Source: Chitinophaga terrae (ex Kim and Jung 2007) (lineage in GTDB: Bacteria; Bacteroidota; Bacteroidia; Chitinophagales; Chitinophagaceae). From it: a stretch of 64,000 nucleotides of DNA. Numbering within the stretch: the first letter of the stretch is position 1; every line of letters begins with the position of its first letter. Positions 1 through 9,067 of the stretch are shown in pieces. The translations under genes and the position numbers were made by a program. The notes below the pieces were generated by a model, which was not told the origin of the DNA, ran no database searches, and was given only the letters and a program-made list of their open reading frames with translations. The stretch lies in assembly GCF_900107795.1 (NCBI RefSeq), contig NZ_FNRL01000006.1, positions 62,001 to 126,000 of the forward strand, read 5' to 3'.

Positions 1-30
1 CAGAGAAAATGATAGAAGGATATTTAAAGG

Positions 31-54
31 TATATGATCAGTTATGATCATATA
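31..54 (-). terminator. Hairpin overlapping the GH130 stop codon
   Basis: A perfect 10-bp stem (31-40 with 45-54) and a GTTA loop overlap the TGA stop at 48-50. No clear U-run follows on the minus strand, so this is either a weak terminator or a 3'-end stabilising hairpin. The stem itself is seen directly; its function is inferred. Confidence 0.35.
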
Positions 55-1517
55 CCATCTTCCTTGATCTGGTTCAGCAGTTTTTGCAGGTTTACAGTGG
101 CAAAACCTGAGGCATAGTCAGACAAGCCATAAGGGATGATAAGCTCGTCGTTATGTATGAGCGCCCCGCAGGAATAGAGTACGTTTGGCACATACCCTTC
201 TCTTTCATCTTTATTCGGCATCAGCAATGGCTCTTTCAACCGGCCAATTTCTACAGAAGGATCATTCAGATCCAGCAGACTGGCGCCGATGCAATAAGTA
301 CGCATAGGCCCTACTCCGTGGGTCATTATCAGCCAGCCTTCAGGCGTTTCTATTGGAGAACCGCAGTTGCCCACCTGTACAAACTCCCATGGATATTTAG
401 GGGTTTGCAGCAGCTGGGGATTTTCCCAGATGTTGATCTTATCCGAATACATGATGTAGCCGTTGATACCATCGATCCGGGATATCATTACATAACGCCC
501 GTTTATTTTGCGCGGGAAGAGCGCCAGGTTCTTGTTCTGCGCTCCCTCTCCATACAAGGGCATGATCTTGAAATTATAGAAGTCTTTCGTTTGCAGGAGT
601 TTGGGCTGTATAGTAAACCCATCGTAGGCGGTATAAGTAGCGTAATAGGTCACACTTCCGTCTTCGCCGGTGAACTTAACGAAACGGGCGTCTTCTATTC
701 CTTTTCTTTCTGCGTCGGAATAGGGGAAGATCACCCTGTCGGAAAGATCGGTGTCTAAAGAGAAATTGAGTTCGTAGTACGAATCGGCCAGCCACAGCAC
801 TCTTTCAAGCCCTTTCTTCAGCAGGTGATCCATCTGGAAACGCTGCTGCATTTCACGGATCACTTTTTTCAGGGAAAGATAATCGAATTCGTCGGAGAGG
901 TTATTGGCAATCTCGTTTCGGACAGAGTCGGGCAAACTGATAGACACTGCGCTCTGGAAGAAAGTGTCTTTATTATACATAGAGTTGCGGATCACTTCCG
1001 CCTCATCTACGTAATTACCCGGTGCAGTCAATGTAATTTCATTGTTCTTGTCTATCACACCCGATCGGAAAGCAATGGAGGATACGTGTCCTTCCCCTAC
1101 CGCCCGGAAACTCATGATAACGCGTTTCTGTCCTTCTTCCAACCCGCTCTGGTCAATATCTTCCACGATGCAAGGGTTAAAAAAAGCGGCAGATTCGATT
1201 GAATATTCATTGGTGAAATAAGATCCGGTCAGGAGCTTGCGTTTGAGGGAGAGACTATCGAAATCGATTTGCAGGCCGGGGTATAGATGCCTTAACCGGC
1301 CTGCATGTCGTTCGAATATCCTGGTGATGTTCCTGTGTCTTCTTGAAAATTCTCTTAAAATAGGCATTACCGTTAGATCCACTTCCTCGTCACTCATTGC
1401 GGACACTTGTTGAATAATAGATTTAGCCCTGGCCTCTCCGTTGAAAAAAAATCTAGCCACCACCCTTTTCAGATCAGGATAAATTTTAGTGGTTTTCCGC
1501 TCAATTGACAATCGCAT
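48..1517 (-). CDS. GH130-family glycosidase/phosphorylase-like protein
   Basis: Protein of 489 aa resembling GH130 (beta-mannoside phosphorylases and related hydrolases). The first ~95 residues are a helical, basic N-terminal extension with no recognised fold. The five-bladed beta-propeller part follows, with KGIEDARF at 272-279 (Asp276 is the likely catalytic acid), a KNLALFPR strand near 329 and a GNCGSP...GW loop at 383-395. No signal peptide is seen, so it should be cytoplasmic. It is the last gene of a glgA-glgC-GH130 transcription unit, 13 bp after glgC. GH130 enzymes usually act on mannosides, so its place beside glycogen synthesis is unexpected. Substrate, and phosphorolysis versus hydrolysis, cannot be told from the sequence alone. 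Confidence 0.85.
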   Translation of the reverse strand: MRLSIERKTTKIYPDLKRVVARFFFNGEARAKSIIQQVSAMSDEEVDLTVMPILREFSRRHRNITRIFERHAGRLRHLYPGLQIDFDSLSLKRKLLTGSYFTNEYSIESAAFFNPCIVEDIDQSGLEEGQKRVIMSFRAVGEGHVSSIAFRSGVIDKNNEITLTAPGNYVDEAEVIRNSMYNKDTFFQSAVSISLPDSVRNEIANNLSDEFDYLSLKKVIREMQQRFQMDHLLKKGLERVLWLADSYYELNFSLDTDLSDRVIFPYSDAERKGIEDARFVKFTGEDGSVTYYATYTAYDGFTIQPKLLQTKDFYNFKIMPLYGEGAQNKNLALFPRKINGRYVMISRIDGINGYIMYSDKINIWENPQLLQTPKYPWEFVQVGNCGSPIETPEGWLIMTHGVGPMRTYCIGASLLDLNDPSVEIGRLKEPLLMPNKDEREGYVPNVLYSCGALIHNDELIIPYGLSDYASGFATVNLQKLLNQIKEDGI

Positions 1518-1530
1518 GTGAATCGTTTTG

Positions 1531-2802
1531 TTAAATACTGAATCCGTCTTCTAATACACTGCCCTTTTTCACAACAACAATGCCGTCTTTCACGGTGTAT
1601 TTTTCAAAATCTCCATCTGCGAGGTGCTTGCCCCCGTTTATATGTACGCCATTCCCGATAGCGCAGTTTTTATCAATTATCGCGTTGCTGATCACGCAGT
1701 TTTCGCCTATTCCCATGGTTGGTCTGCCTTCCTGTTGCGCCTTTTCGATTTCTTCCAATGTCTGGTAGTAATCGCTACCCATAATATAGGCGTCGTTGAT
1801 CACGGTTCCTTTACCGATACGGGTACGGATACCCACAACCACTCTTTCGAGCCTGTCTGCCATTATAATACAACCGTCGGCGATCATTGTTTTGTGCATA
1901 GTGCCTGAAATTTTCGCCGGAGGAAGCATGCGCGCCCTGGAGTAGATGGTATTAGCGTTATCGTACAGGTTAAAAGGAGGTATATCGTCTGTGAGCCGGA
2001 TATTGGCTTCGAAGAAGGAATGAATGTTCCCGATATCTGTCCAGTACCCTTCATACTGGTAGCTGAAGATCCTTCTTTTCGATTCAATGGCATGCGGGAT
2101 CAGCTGTTTGCCGAAATCGGCCGCCTCAGGCTGATTGTTCAGCAATTCCTGCAATACATCCTTGTTGAAAATATAAATACCCATGCTCGCCAGGTAAATA
2201 CGGCCTTCCTGCTTCATCTCTTCGCTTACTTCGGAAGCCCATGGCGGCAATACGGCCTGGGAAGGTTTTTCTGTGAACGAGGTGATAGCGCCGGATGCAT
2301 CTTCTTTCAAAATACCAAAGTCTGAGGCTTCCTCTGCTTTCACCGGGATGGTGGCAATAGAGATCTCAGCGTTGGAATCGATATGATGCTGTATCATCTT
2401 TTTGAAGTCCATCTGGTACAACTGGTCGCCCGACAGGATCAGGATGTACTTATAGTCGAAGTTCTCCAGGTGATGCATACACTGTCGTACGGCGTCGGCC
2501 GTTCCCTGGTACCAGGTAGGGTTGTCCGGGGTTTGTTCAGCAGCGAGAATATCGACAAATCCCTTATCGAAGTTGCTGAAGTGATATGTATTCTTAATAT
2601 GCTTGTTTAGAGAAGCAGAGTTGAATTGAGTAAGCACAAAGATCCTATTCAATTCGGCATTGAGGCAATTGGAAATAGGGATATCTACCAACCTGTATTT
2701 ACCGGCCAGAGGTACCGCAGGTTTAGAGCGTCTACGAGTCAGCGGATACAACCTGGTGCCGGCTCCCCCTCCAAGAATGATTGACATTACATCGTTAGTC
2801 AT
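1531..2802 (-). CDS. glgC: Glucose-1-phosphate adenylyltransferase (ADP-glucose pyrophosphorylase)
   Basis: Makes ADP-glucose from ATP and glucose-1-phosphate, the committed step of glycogen synthesis, in the cytoplasm. The 423-aa length is normal for GlgC. The N-terminal nucleotidyltransferase domain shows GGGAGTRLYPLT at about 11-22, followed by the basic RRRSKPAVPLAGKYR stretch. SGDQLYQMDF marks the metal/nucleotide site and YWTDIGNI the sugar-phosphate side. The C-terminal ~130 residues have the isoleucine-rich hexad pattern of a left-handed beta-helix. It starts 21 bp after glgA and is followed 13 bp later by the GH130 gene, so the three are probably co-transcribed. Confidence 0.96.
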   Translation of the reverse strand: MTNDVMSIILGGGAGTRLYPLTRRRSKPAVPLAGKYRLVDIPISNCLNAELNRIFVLTQFNSASLNKHIKNTYHFSNFDKGFVDILAAEQTPDNPTWYQGTADAVRQCMHHLENFDYKYILILSGDQLYQMDFKKMIQHHIDSNAEISIATIPVKAEEASDFGILKEDASGAITSFTEKPSQAVLPPWASEVSEEMKQEGRIYLASMGIYIFNKDVLQELLNNQPEAADFGKQLIPHAIESKRRIFSYQYEGYWTDIGNIHSFFEANIRLTDDIPPFNLYDNANTIYSRARMLPPAKISGTMHKTMIADGCIIMADRLERVVVGIRTRIGKGTVINDAYIMGSDYYQTLEEIEKAQQEGRPTMGIGENCVISNAIIDKNCAIGNGVHINGGKHLADGDFEKYTVKDGIVVVKKGSVLEDGFSI

Positions 2803-2823
2803 AATGGGAATTTTAAACAGAAG

Positions 2824-4239
2824 TTATTTCATATTACTATACATATCCAGATAACGTTGTGCTGAAGTGCCCCATGCGTGGTTTTCGTGCATTCCGCGCT
2901 GTTGCACTGTCCGGAAATTCGGTTGGTCATTATATAACTGAACCGCCCTTCTCACCGCCGCACAGGCATCCCAACCAGCCGGTTGTACAAATCGGATACC
3001 TACGCCGCCGGGATCTCCAAAATCTATTACGGTATCTTTCAGTCCACCCGTACTTCTCACTATAGGAATGGTTCCATAGCGAAGGGCATACATCTGGTTA
3101 AGGCCACAGGGCTCGACCCGCGATGGCATTAAAAGAAAATCGCTGCCGGCATAGATCAGGTGACTCAGGGATTCGTCGTAGCCTATATGCAGGTTAAATC
3201 CGTGGCTTACAAGGTATCGGGTTTGCTGCAACGACCACTCTATATGTGGATCGCCGCTCCCCAAAACGAGGAAATTTACTTCTCCGGGAAAATCGTAGAT
3301 GGTTTTGCCGATGATCTCAGGCAGCAGATCCGCTCCCTTATCTCCTACCAGTCTTCCGATAAAAGAAATCAATGGCAGGGAAGTGTCGAAGCCGAACCGT
3401 TCGCATAACAACTGCTTGTTCGCTGCTTTTCCTTCCGCTACCTCCTGGATATCGTAAGTATGGTTAAGCATATGATCGGTCGACGGATCCCAGATAGCGG
3501 TATCTATCCCGTTGAGGATGCCTACCATCTTGGCGCTTTCGTGCCGGATAAGGCCTTCCAGTCCCGCGGCATTTTCGTGCAGTTCTTCCATGTAGCCCGG
3601 CGATACAGTAGTTACCCTCCACGCGCATTTGATTGCGGCTGCAAGAGGGTTAATAGCGCCGTTCCAGTCGAGCTGCCCCGACTTCCACAGGTCAAATGCC
3701 GGCAGCAGGTACAGTTTATCCCATCCGAACTGGCCCTGGTATTGGGCGTTATGAATGGTCAAAACAGTTGGCACCTCTTTCAGCCGGTCGTATTTATATC
3801 CATAAGAAAGCAGGAAAGGGATTAAACCGGTGTGGTGATCATGGCAATGGATCACATCGGGGAGATGGTTCCATTCATTGATCCAGTCGAGCACCGCTAT
3901 CTGGAACCCCAGGAAGCGTTCCGTATCATTGCTGTACCCATATACGCCGGGGGTATCCAGCAATCCAGGTATCTCTACCAGGTACAGGTCAAAGCCTAAC
4001 TCGTTACTCCTTTCTTTCAAAACATTGAAATGGTACCAACCATGGCCCATCCACATGCCACCCTGGTGTACTACATCGAATTCGTGGGTTTCGTAGTAGC
4101 GTGTACGATAGGCCGGCACTATTACTTTCGCAAAGTTGCCTAACTCCTGCTGGTACTTGGGAAGTGCTCCAACTACGTCTCCCAGTCCTCCGACTTTAGC
4201 CACCGGGTAACATTCCGCGCTGACGTGTAAAATTTCCAT
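2824..4239 (-). CDS. glgA: Glycogen synthase, ADP-glucose type (GT5)
   Basis: Transfers glucose from ADP-glucose to the non-reducing end of alpha-1,4-glucan. The 471 aa correspond to a full-length GT5 enzyme. The N-terminal KVGGLGDVVGALP loop (about 16-28) is the ADP-glucose-binding KxGG motif. The C-terminal GT-B half has the conserved SRVEPCGLNQMYALRYGT segment and the following STGGL. It is the first gene of the glgA-glgC-GH130 unit, divergent from the DUF72 gene across a 122-bp spacer that must hold both promoters. No branching enzyme or glycogen phosphorylase gene is present in the window. Confidence 0.96.
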   Translation of the reverse strand: MEILHVSAECYPVAKVGGLGDVVGALPKYQQELGNFAKVIVPAYRTRYYETHEFDVVHQGGMWMGHGWYHFNVLKERSNELGFDLYLVEIPGLLDTPGVYGYSNDTERFLGFQIAVLDWINEWNHLPDVIHCHDHHTGLIPFLLSYGYKYDRLKEVPTVLTIHNAQYQGQFGWDKLYLLPAFDLWKSGQLDWNGAINPLAAAIKCAWRVTTVSPGYMEELHENAAGLEGLIRHESAKMVGILNGIDTAIWDPSTDHMLNHTYDIQEVAEGKAANKQLLCERFGFDTSLPLISFIGRLVGDKGADLLPEIIGKTIYDFPGEVNFLVLGSGDPHIEWSLQQTRYLVSHGFNLHIGYDESLSHLIYAGSDFLLMPSRVEPCGLNQMYALRYGTIPIVRSTGGLKDTVIDFGDPGGVGIRFVQPAGWDACAAVRRAVQLYNDQPNFRTVQQRGMHENHAWGTSAQRYLDMYSNMK

Positions 4240-4361
4240 GCTAATTAATTGATAATCCTATTTAAGTTACCTTGGAAAAATAAGAAAACAAAGGTTGAGC
4301 CGGAAATTATTTTGAACGACCTTTAAGGTAAGATTGTTATTTCCAAAAATGTGAATGTTTT

Positions 4362-5231
4362 ATGGATTTTGGTCGCGTTCCTACCGCTGCCCTGGCGGAT
4401 ATAGACTTTAAGCTCCCCGCCGAGCCGGTATTCAATAAAAAAGTGCTGAAAGGCAAGCCTGTTAAAAAACCGCTGATCTATACCGGTTGCGCCAAATGGG
4501 GCATCAAGGAATGGGTAGGTACTTTGTACCCGGCCGGCACCAAAGAGTCCCAATTCCTGGGCGAATACGTTCATCACTTCAACAGTATTGAGCTGAATGC
4601 CACCCATTACCAGGTTTACGGGCCTTCAACCATCGCCAAATGGGCGGAAAAAGCCAAGGGGCGGCATTTCAAGTTCTGCCCCAAGGTTCCGCAAACCATC
4701 AGCCATTTCAGCAACCTGGTCAACGCCGGCGACAAAACTTCCGCCTTCCTGGAGGGAATTATGGCGTTCGGAGAACACCTGGGTCCTATCTTTCTCCAGC
4801 TGAGCGATAAGTTCAGCCCGGCCAAAAGAGACAACCTGTATGCCTATTTGCGCAGCCTGCCTACCGATCTGCAGTTCTTTGTAGAGCTGCGGCATCCCGA
4901 ATGGTTTGCCGATGAAGCGATCCGGATGGAACTTTTCGAGACCCTGGCGAAGCTGAAGATAGGCGCGGTTATAACCGACGCCGCCGGGCGCCGGGATGTG
5001 CTGCATATGCACCTGCCCATTGCCAAGGCATTCATCCGCTTTGTGGGCAACAGCCTGCATCGTACCGACTACGAACGGATAGACGACTGGGTTAACCGCA
5101 TCAATTTCTGGGTTGAGAACGGCCTGAAAGAATGCTACTTTTTCATGCACATGCACGACGAGGCCACTTCTCCGCAATTGGCGGCGTATGTAGATAAAAT
5201 GCTGACAAAAACGCTGACCCTGGCGAAGTAA
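4362..5231 (+). CDS. DUF72 family protein
   Basis: Protein of 289 aa from the DUF72 (YecE-like) family, which has a TIM-barrel-like fold and no established reaction. Family signs are the early YTGCAKWGIKEWVGTLYP segment, an SIELNATHYQ strand, FKFCPKVPQTISH, FVELRHPEWF and the C-terminal YFFMHMHDEA motif. The first ~45 residues are an extension before the domain, so translation could start further in, but no better-placed ATG was found. It is monocistronic on the plus strand, divergent from glgA. The function remains unknown; only the family call is firm. Confidence 0.88.
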   Translation: MDFGRVPTAALADIDFKLPAEPVFNKKVLKGKPVKKPLIYTGCAKWGIKEWVGTLYPAGTKESQFLGEYVHHFNSIELNATHYQVYGPSTIAKWAEKAKGRHFKFCPKVPQTISHFSNLVNAGDKTSAFLEGIMAFGEHLGPIFLQLSDKFSPAKRDNLYAYLRSLPTDLQFFVELRHPEWFADEAIRMELFETLAKLKIGAVITDAAGRRDVLHMHLPIAKAFIRFVGNSLHRTDYERIDDWVNRINFWVENGLKECYFFMHMHDEATSPQLAAYVDKMLTKTLTLAK

Positions 5232-5354
5232 GAGGGAAAGCGCCGCCGGATATATAATTATTCTTCCTACTATGTCGTTCGCCTGAAAAACTTTGCCTGC
5301 AAAAAACGCGATTCATATATTATTTTCGCCCTTCGAAACAATTAGGTAAATACC

Positions 5355-8282
5355 ATGATGCGCGACAAGCTGGAACAATTAGCCGGAAAACTGGATGGGA
5401 TCCTCTATACAGATGAAACGATGCGAACCCTCTATGCTACGGATGCGTCGGCGTACCGGGAAATGCCATTGGCAGTGGCCATACCGGAACACACAGAAGA
5501 CCTGAAAACTCTTATCAGTTTTGCGCGTGAAAACAAAACCAGTTTAATTCCACGTACTGCCGGCACCTCGTTAGCCGGACAGGTTGTTGGTAACGGGATC
5601 GTTACCGATGTATCCAGGACTTTTACAAAAATATTGGAACTGAATAAAGAAGAAGGATGGGTAAGAGTGCAGCCGGGAGTGATCCGGGATGAACTGAACA
5701 TGTTCCTCAAACCTCACGGGCTTTATTTCGGCCCCGAAACTTCTACTGCCAACCGCGCCATGATCGGCGGAATGGTAGGCAATAATTCATGCGGCTCCAA
5801 CTCCGTTGTTTACGGCAGTACCAGGGAACACCTGCTGGAAGTAAAGGGATTGCTCAGCAACGGCGAAGAAGTGACCTTTGGCAGTATGGACGCCGAAACC
5901 TTCCACCAGAAGTGCGAAGGCCCCGATACCCTGGAAACCAGGATATATAAACAGATCCGCTCCCTTCTAAGCAATCATAACAACCAGGAAGAGATCAGGA
6001 GAGAATTTCCTAAAAAGAGCATTCCGCGCCGCAATACCGGCTATGCCGTTGATATGCTCCTGGAAACCAATCCTTTCACCGCCGGAACGGAAGACTTCAA
6101 CTTTTGCAAACTGATCGCCGGCTCCGAAGGTACCCTGATGTTCCTGACCGAAATTAAACTGCATGTAGACCCGCTTCCTCCGAAGGAAACAGGTTTATTA
6201 TGCATACATTTTAACAATGTAGATGAATCACTGCGCGCCAACGTGCTGGTAATGGATTTCAAACCAAGCGCCAGTGAACTGATAGACCATTATATCCTGG
6301 AATGTACCAAAGATAATATTGAACAGAGAAAGAACCGTTTCTTCGTACAGGGCGACCCTGGAGCTATCCTGGTGATCGAGTTTTGCAGGGAAACAAGGGA
6401 AGAGATAAAAGCCATGGCCGATAAAGTGGAAGCTACATTACGCGCTGCCGGCCTGGGTTATCATTTCCCGCTGCTATTCGGCGAAGATACCAAGAAGATA
6501 TGGGCGCTCCGGAAAGCGGGACTGGGCTTACTAAGCAACCTGCCGGGCGATGAAAAAGCGGTACCGGTGATCGAAGATACTGCTGTGGCGGTAGAAGACC
6601 TTCCGGACTTCATCAGGGACTTCAACGATATTCTCAAACAATACAACCTGTATGCAGTGCACTATGCGCATGCGGGAAGCGGCGAGATACATCTTCGCCC
6701 TATCATCAACCTGAAAACAAAAGAAGGCAACCTCCTCTTCAGGAAAATTGCAGAAGAAATTGCCACGCTGGTTAAGAAATATAAAGGCTCCTTAAGCGGA
6801 GAACATGGCGACGGCCGCTTACGCGGAGAGTTCATCAAACAAATGGTTGGCGACAAGAACTATGAGCTGCTTCGCCAGATCAAATATACCTGGGACCCGG
6901 AAAATATCTTCAACCCGAATAAGATCGTAGACACGCCGTCTATGAACAGCATGCTGCGGTACGAACCGGGGCAGAAAGTACCGGCTATCCCCACTATCTT
7001 CCGTTTCCCCGAGCAAACCATCCTGCAACATGCAGAGCAATGCAACGGGTCTGGCGACTGCCGTAAAACGCAGTTGAGCGGCGGCACCATGTGCCCAAGC
7101 TATATGGCCACCCGTAACGAAAAGGATACCACCCGCGCCAGGGCCAACATCCTGCGCGAATTCCTTACCCACAGCCATAAAGAGAACCGCTTCGATCATA
7201 AAGAGATCTACGAGGTGCTGGATCTCTGCCTGGCTTGTAAAGGCTGTAAGTCAGAATGCCCATCGAACGTGGATATGGCAAAACTGAAAATGGAATTCCT
7301 GCAACATTATTATGATGCCAACGGGGTACCGTTACGCGCCAATATGGTAGGAAATTTCAGCAAGCTATCCAAACTCGCTTCTCTTGCGCCAGGCATCTAC
7401 AACGCCAGCGTAAACAGCGCCGTGATGGGAGGCCTGATCAGGAAATTCTCCGGTTTCGCCAGCAAACGCTCTTTGCCGACCTTACATCATATCACTTTAC
7501 GCAAGTGGTTCAATAATAAATGGCCGAAGGAAAAAACCAATACGGCCACCGGCAGGAAAGTATACCTGTTCTGTGATGAGTTCACCGATTTCAACGACAC
7601 AGAAATTGGTATCAAAGCCGTGAAGCTGTTACACAAGTTAGGGTACGACGTGCAGATGGTTGAACACCCTGAAAGCGCCCGCGCATACATGTCTAAAGGT
7701 TTGCTGCGCAAAGCCCGCGTACTGGCGGACGAGAATGTGCGCATATTCAGCGAGATCATTTCCGCGGAAACGCCTTTGTTAGGCATAGAACCTTCTGCAA
7801 TCCTGAGTTTCAGGGACGAATACCCCGACCTGGTATCAGAACCGCTGCGACTGAAAGCAAAATCGCTGGCCCCGCATGTTTACCTGATAGATGAGTTCCT
7901 GGCTAACGAAGCAGACAAAGGACATATCACCGCAGCACAGTTCAGGACCGACAAACAACATATCAAACTGCATGGTCACTGCCAGCAGAAAGCGTTATCG
8001 TCCGCTCTTTTCAGCAAGAAGATGTTGTCTATTCCCCAGAACTACAGCGTGGAGGTGATCCCTTCCGGCTGTTGCGGAATGGCAGGTTCCTTCGGTTATG
8101 AAAAAGAACACTACGACCTCAGTATGCAAATTGGAGAGATGGTATTGTTCCCGGCTGTAAGAAATGCGAAGGAAGGGACTATTATCGCGGCTCCCGGCAC
8201 CAGTTGCCGCCACCAGGTTAAAGACGGTACAGGCGCTAAAGCCCTGCATCCTGTAGAGATCCTATATAACAGTTTAGCATAA
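5355..8282 (+). CDS. Fused FAD-linked oxidase / Fe-S protein (GlcD-GlcF type D-2-hydroxyacid dehydrogenase)
   Basis: Probably oxidises a D-2-hydroxyacid such as D-lactate or glycolate and passes electrons to the respiratory chain. Domains in order over 975 aa: FAD_binding_4 (about 20-190; IPRTAGTSLAGQ and STANRAMIGGMVGNNSCGS make the FAD site), FAD-oxidase C-terminal domain (about 225-525; SGEHGDGRLRGEF), a 4Fe-4S ferredoxin-like region with Cys clusters near 563-580 and 625-636 (CLACKGCKSECP), and a CCG/heterodisulfide-reductase-type region with GHCQQKA (about 873) and SGCCGMAGSFG (about 903). It equals GlcD and GlcF joined in one chain, a known architecture in Bacteroidota. Two adjacent ATGs begin the gene. 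The exact substrate is inferred. Confidence 0.88.
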   Translation: MMRDKLEQLAGKLDGILYTDETMRTLYATDASAYREMPLAVAIPEHTEDLKTLISFARENKTSLIPRTAGTSLAGQVVGNGIVTDVSRTFTKILELNKEEGWVRVQPGVIRDELNMFLKPHGLYFGPETSTANRAMIGGMVGNNSCGSNSVVYGSTREHLLEVKGLLSNGEEVTFGSMDAETFHQKCEGPDTLETRIYKQIRSLLSNHNNQEEIRREFPKKSIPRRNTGYAVDMLLETNPFTAGTEDFNFCKLIAGSEGTLMFLTEIKLHVDPLPPKETGLLCIHFNNVDESLRANVLVMDFKPSASELIDHYILECTKDNIEQRKNRFFVQGDPGAILVIEFCRETREEIKAMADKVEATLRAAGLGYHFPLLFGEDTKKIWALRKAGLGLLSNLPGDEKAVPVIEDTAVAVEDLPDFIRDFNDILKQYNLYAVHYAHAGSGEIHLRPIINLKTKEGNLLFRKIAEEIATLVKKYKGSLSGEHGDGRLRGEFIKQMVGDKNYELLRQIKYTWDPENIFNPNKIVDTPSMNSMLRYEPGQKVPAIPTIFRFPEQTILQHAEQCNGSGDCRKTQLSGGTMCPSYMATRNEKDTTRARANILREFLTHSHKENRFDHKEIYEVLDLCLACKGCKSECPSNVDMAKLKMEFLQHYYDANGVPLRANMVGNFSKLSKLASLAPGIYNASVNSAVMGGLIRKFSGFASKRSLPTLHHITLRKWFNNKWPKEKTNTATGRKVYLFCDEFTDFNDTEIGIKAVKLLHKLGYDVQMVEHPESARAYMSKGLLRKARVLADENVRIFSEIISAETPLLGIEPSAILSFRDEYPDLVSEPLRLKAKSLAPHVYLIDEFLANEADKGHITAAQFRTDKQHIKLHGHCQQKALSSALFSKKMLSIPQNYSVEVIPSGCCGMAGSFGYEKEHYDLSMQIGEMVLFPAVRNAKEGTIIAAPGTSCRHQVKDGTGAKALHPVEILYNSLA

Positions 8283-8285
8283 ACG

Positions 8286-8315
8286 ATTTGGGAAGGGCTT
8301 AAACCCTTCCCAAAT
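8286..8315. terminator. Hairpin between convergent genes
   Basis: A perfect 12-bp stem (8286-8297 with 8304-8315) and a 6-nt loop start 4 nt after the plus-strand stop, and the loop contains the minus-strand methyltransferase stop (8299-8301). No U-run follows on either side, so this is a structural boundary and possibly a weak bidirectional terminator. Confidence 0.5.
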
Positions 8316-9051
8316 ACAATGCAGTATCGTAATGAAATGTTACCATGCCGTTCTGCTGGTATTTATTGAAGATATCTTCCAATGCTTTAATCATTGGCTC
8401 GTAGGAAGGATGACCTTCTTCCGGCACATAGGAAGACGATAGCATTCTTCCCTTCAATGCGGTGAAATCAAACGCCTGGGTATTCAGGAACCTTTTCTCT
8501 ACCAGCGTACCGGGTATAAAGAAATCTACCAACTGCTCCAGCCCTACATTACGGTGATCCATATCTTTATAGTTGATAGCGTATTTATGCAAAATATCTT
8601 CATACGCCTTCTCAAAAGGCAATTTTGATTTTCTTACATTCCACATTAATACAACCCAGGCATCTTCCTTCCCTATTCTCCTGAACTCTGCGGTTGCTGC
8701 CGGCTGATCGAACCAGTGGAAAGCGGTGCCGACCACGATCAGGTCTACAGACGCATCGGGGAGTTTGGTATCTTCCGCACTGCCGTCAACCGCTTCAAAA
8801 TTGGGGAAGCGGCCCAGCAGTTTCACAGCCATCTCTCTCATTGCCTTGTTGGGCTCTACTGCATATACCTTATTCCCATTGTCGAGGAAGGGTTGAGATG
8901 AAATACCTGTTCCTGCGCCGATATCAGCAATAATGCTGTCTTTCTTCAACCGGATCTCTTCCTGTAAAAAAGGGATCACAGCTACCGGGTAATGCGGCCT
9001 GTATTTTACATAGTTCTCTACTCTGCTGGTAAACCTTTCTGTGTTTTTCAT
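8299..9051 (-). CDS. Class I SAM-dependent methyltransferase
   Basis: Small-molecule-type methyltransferase of 250 aa. SAM-binding motif I is DIGAGTGISS, followed by an acidic strand end VYAVEPN (motif II), and the post-motif VVGTAFHWFD resembles the UbiE/Methyltransf_11 group. The N-terminal NTERFTSRVENYVKYRPHYP segment is typical of the family and supports starting at the ATG at 9051. An upstream in-frame ATG at 9075 would add eight residues and overlap the RND gene. It lies directly after the RND permease gene and may be co-transcribed. The substrate cannot be inferred, and a link to efflux is not supported beyond position. Confidence 0.82.
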   Translation of the reverse strand: MKNTERFTSRVENYVKYRPHYPVAVIPFLQEEIRLKKDSIIADIGAGTGISSQPFLDNGNKVYAVEPNKAMREMAVKLLGRFPNFEAVDGSAEDTKLPDASVDLIVVGTAFHWFDQPAATAEFRRIGKEDAWVVLMWNVRKSKLPFEKAYEDILHKYAINYKDMDHRNVGLEQLVDFFIPGTLVEKRFLNTQAFDFTALKGRMLSSSYVPEEGHPSYEPMIKALEDIFNKYQQNGMVTFHYDTALYLGRV

Positions 9052-9067
9052 ATTTATAAATGTACGG

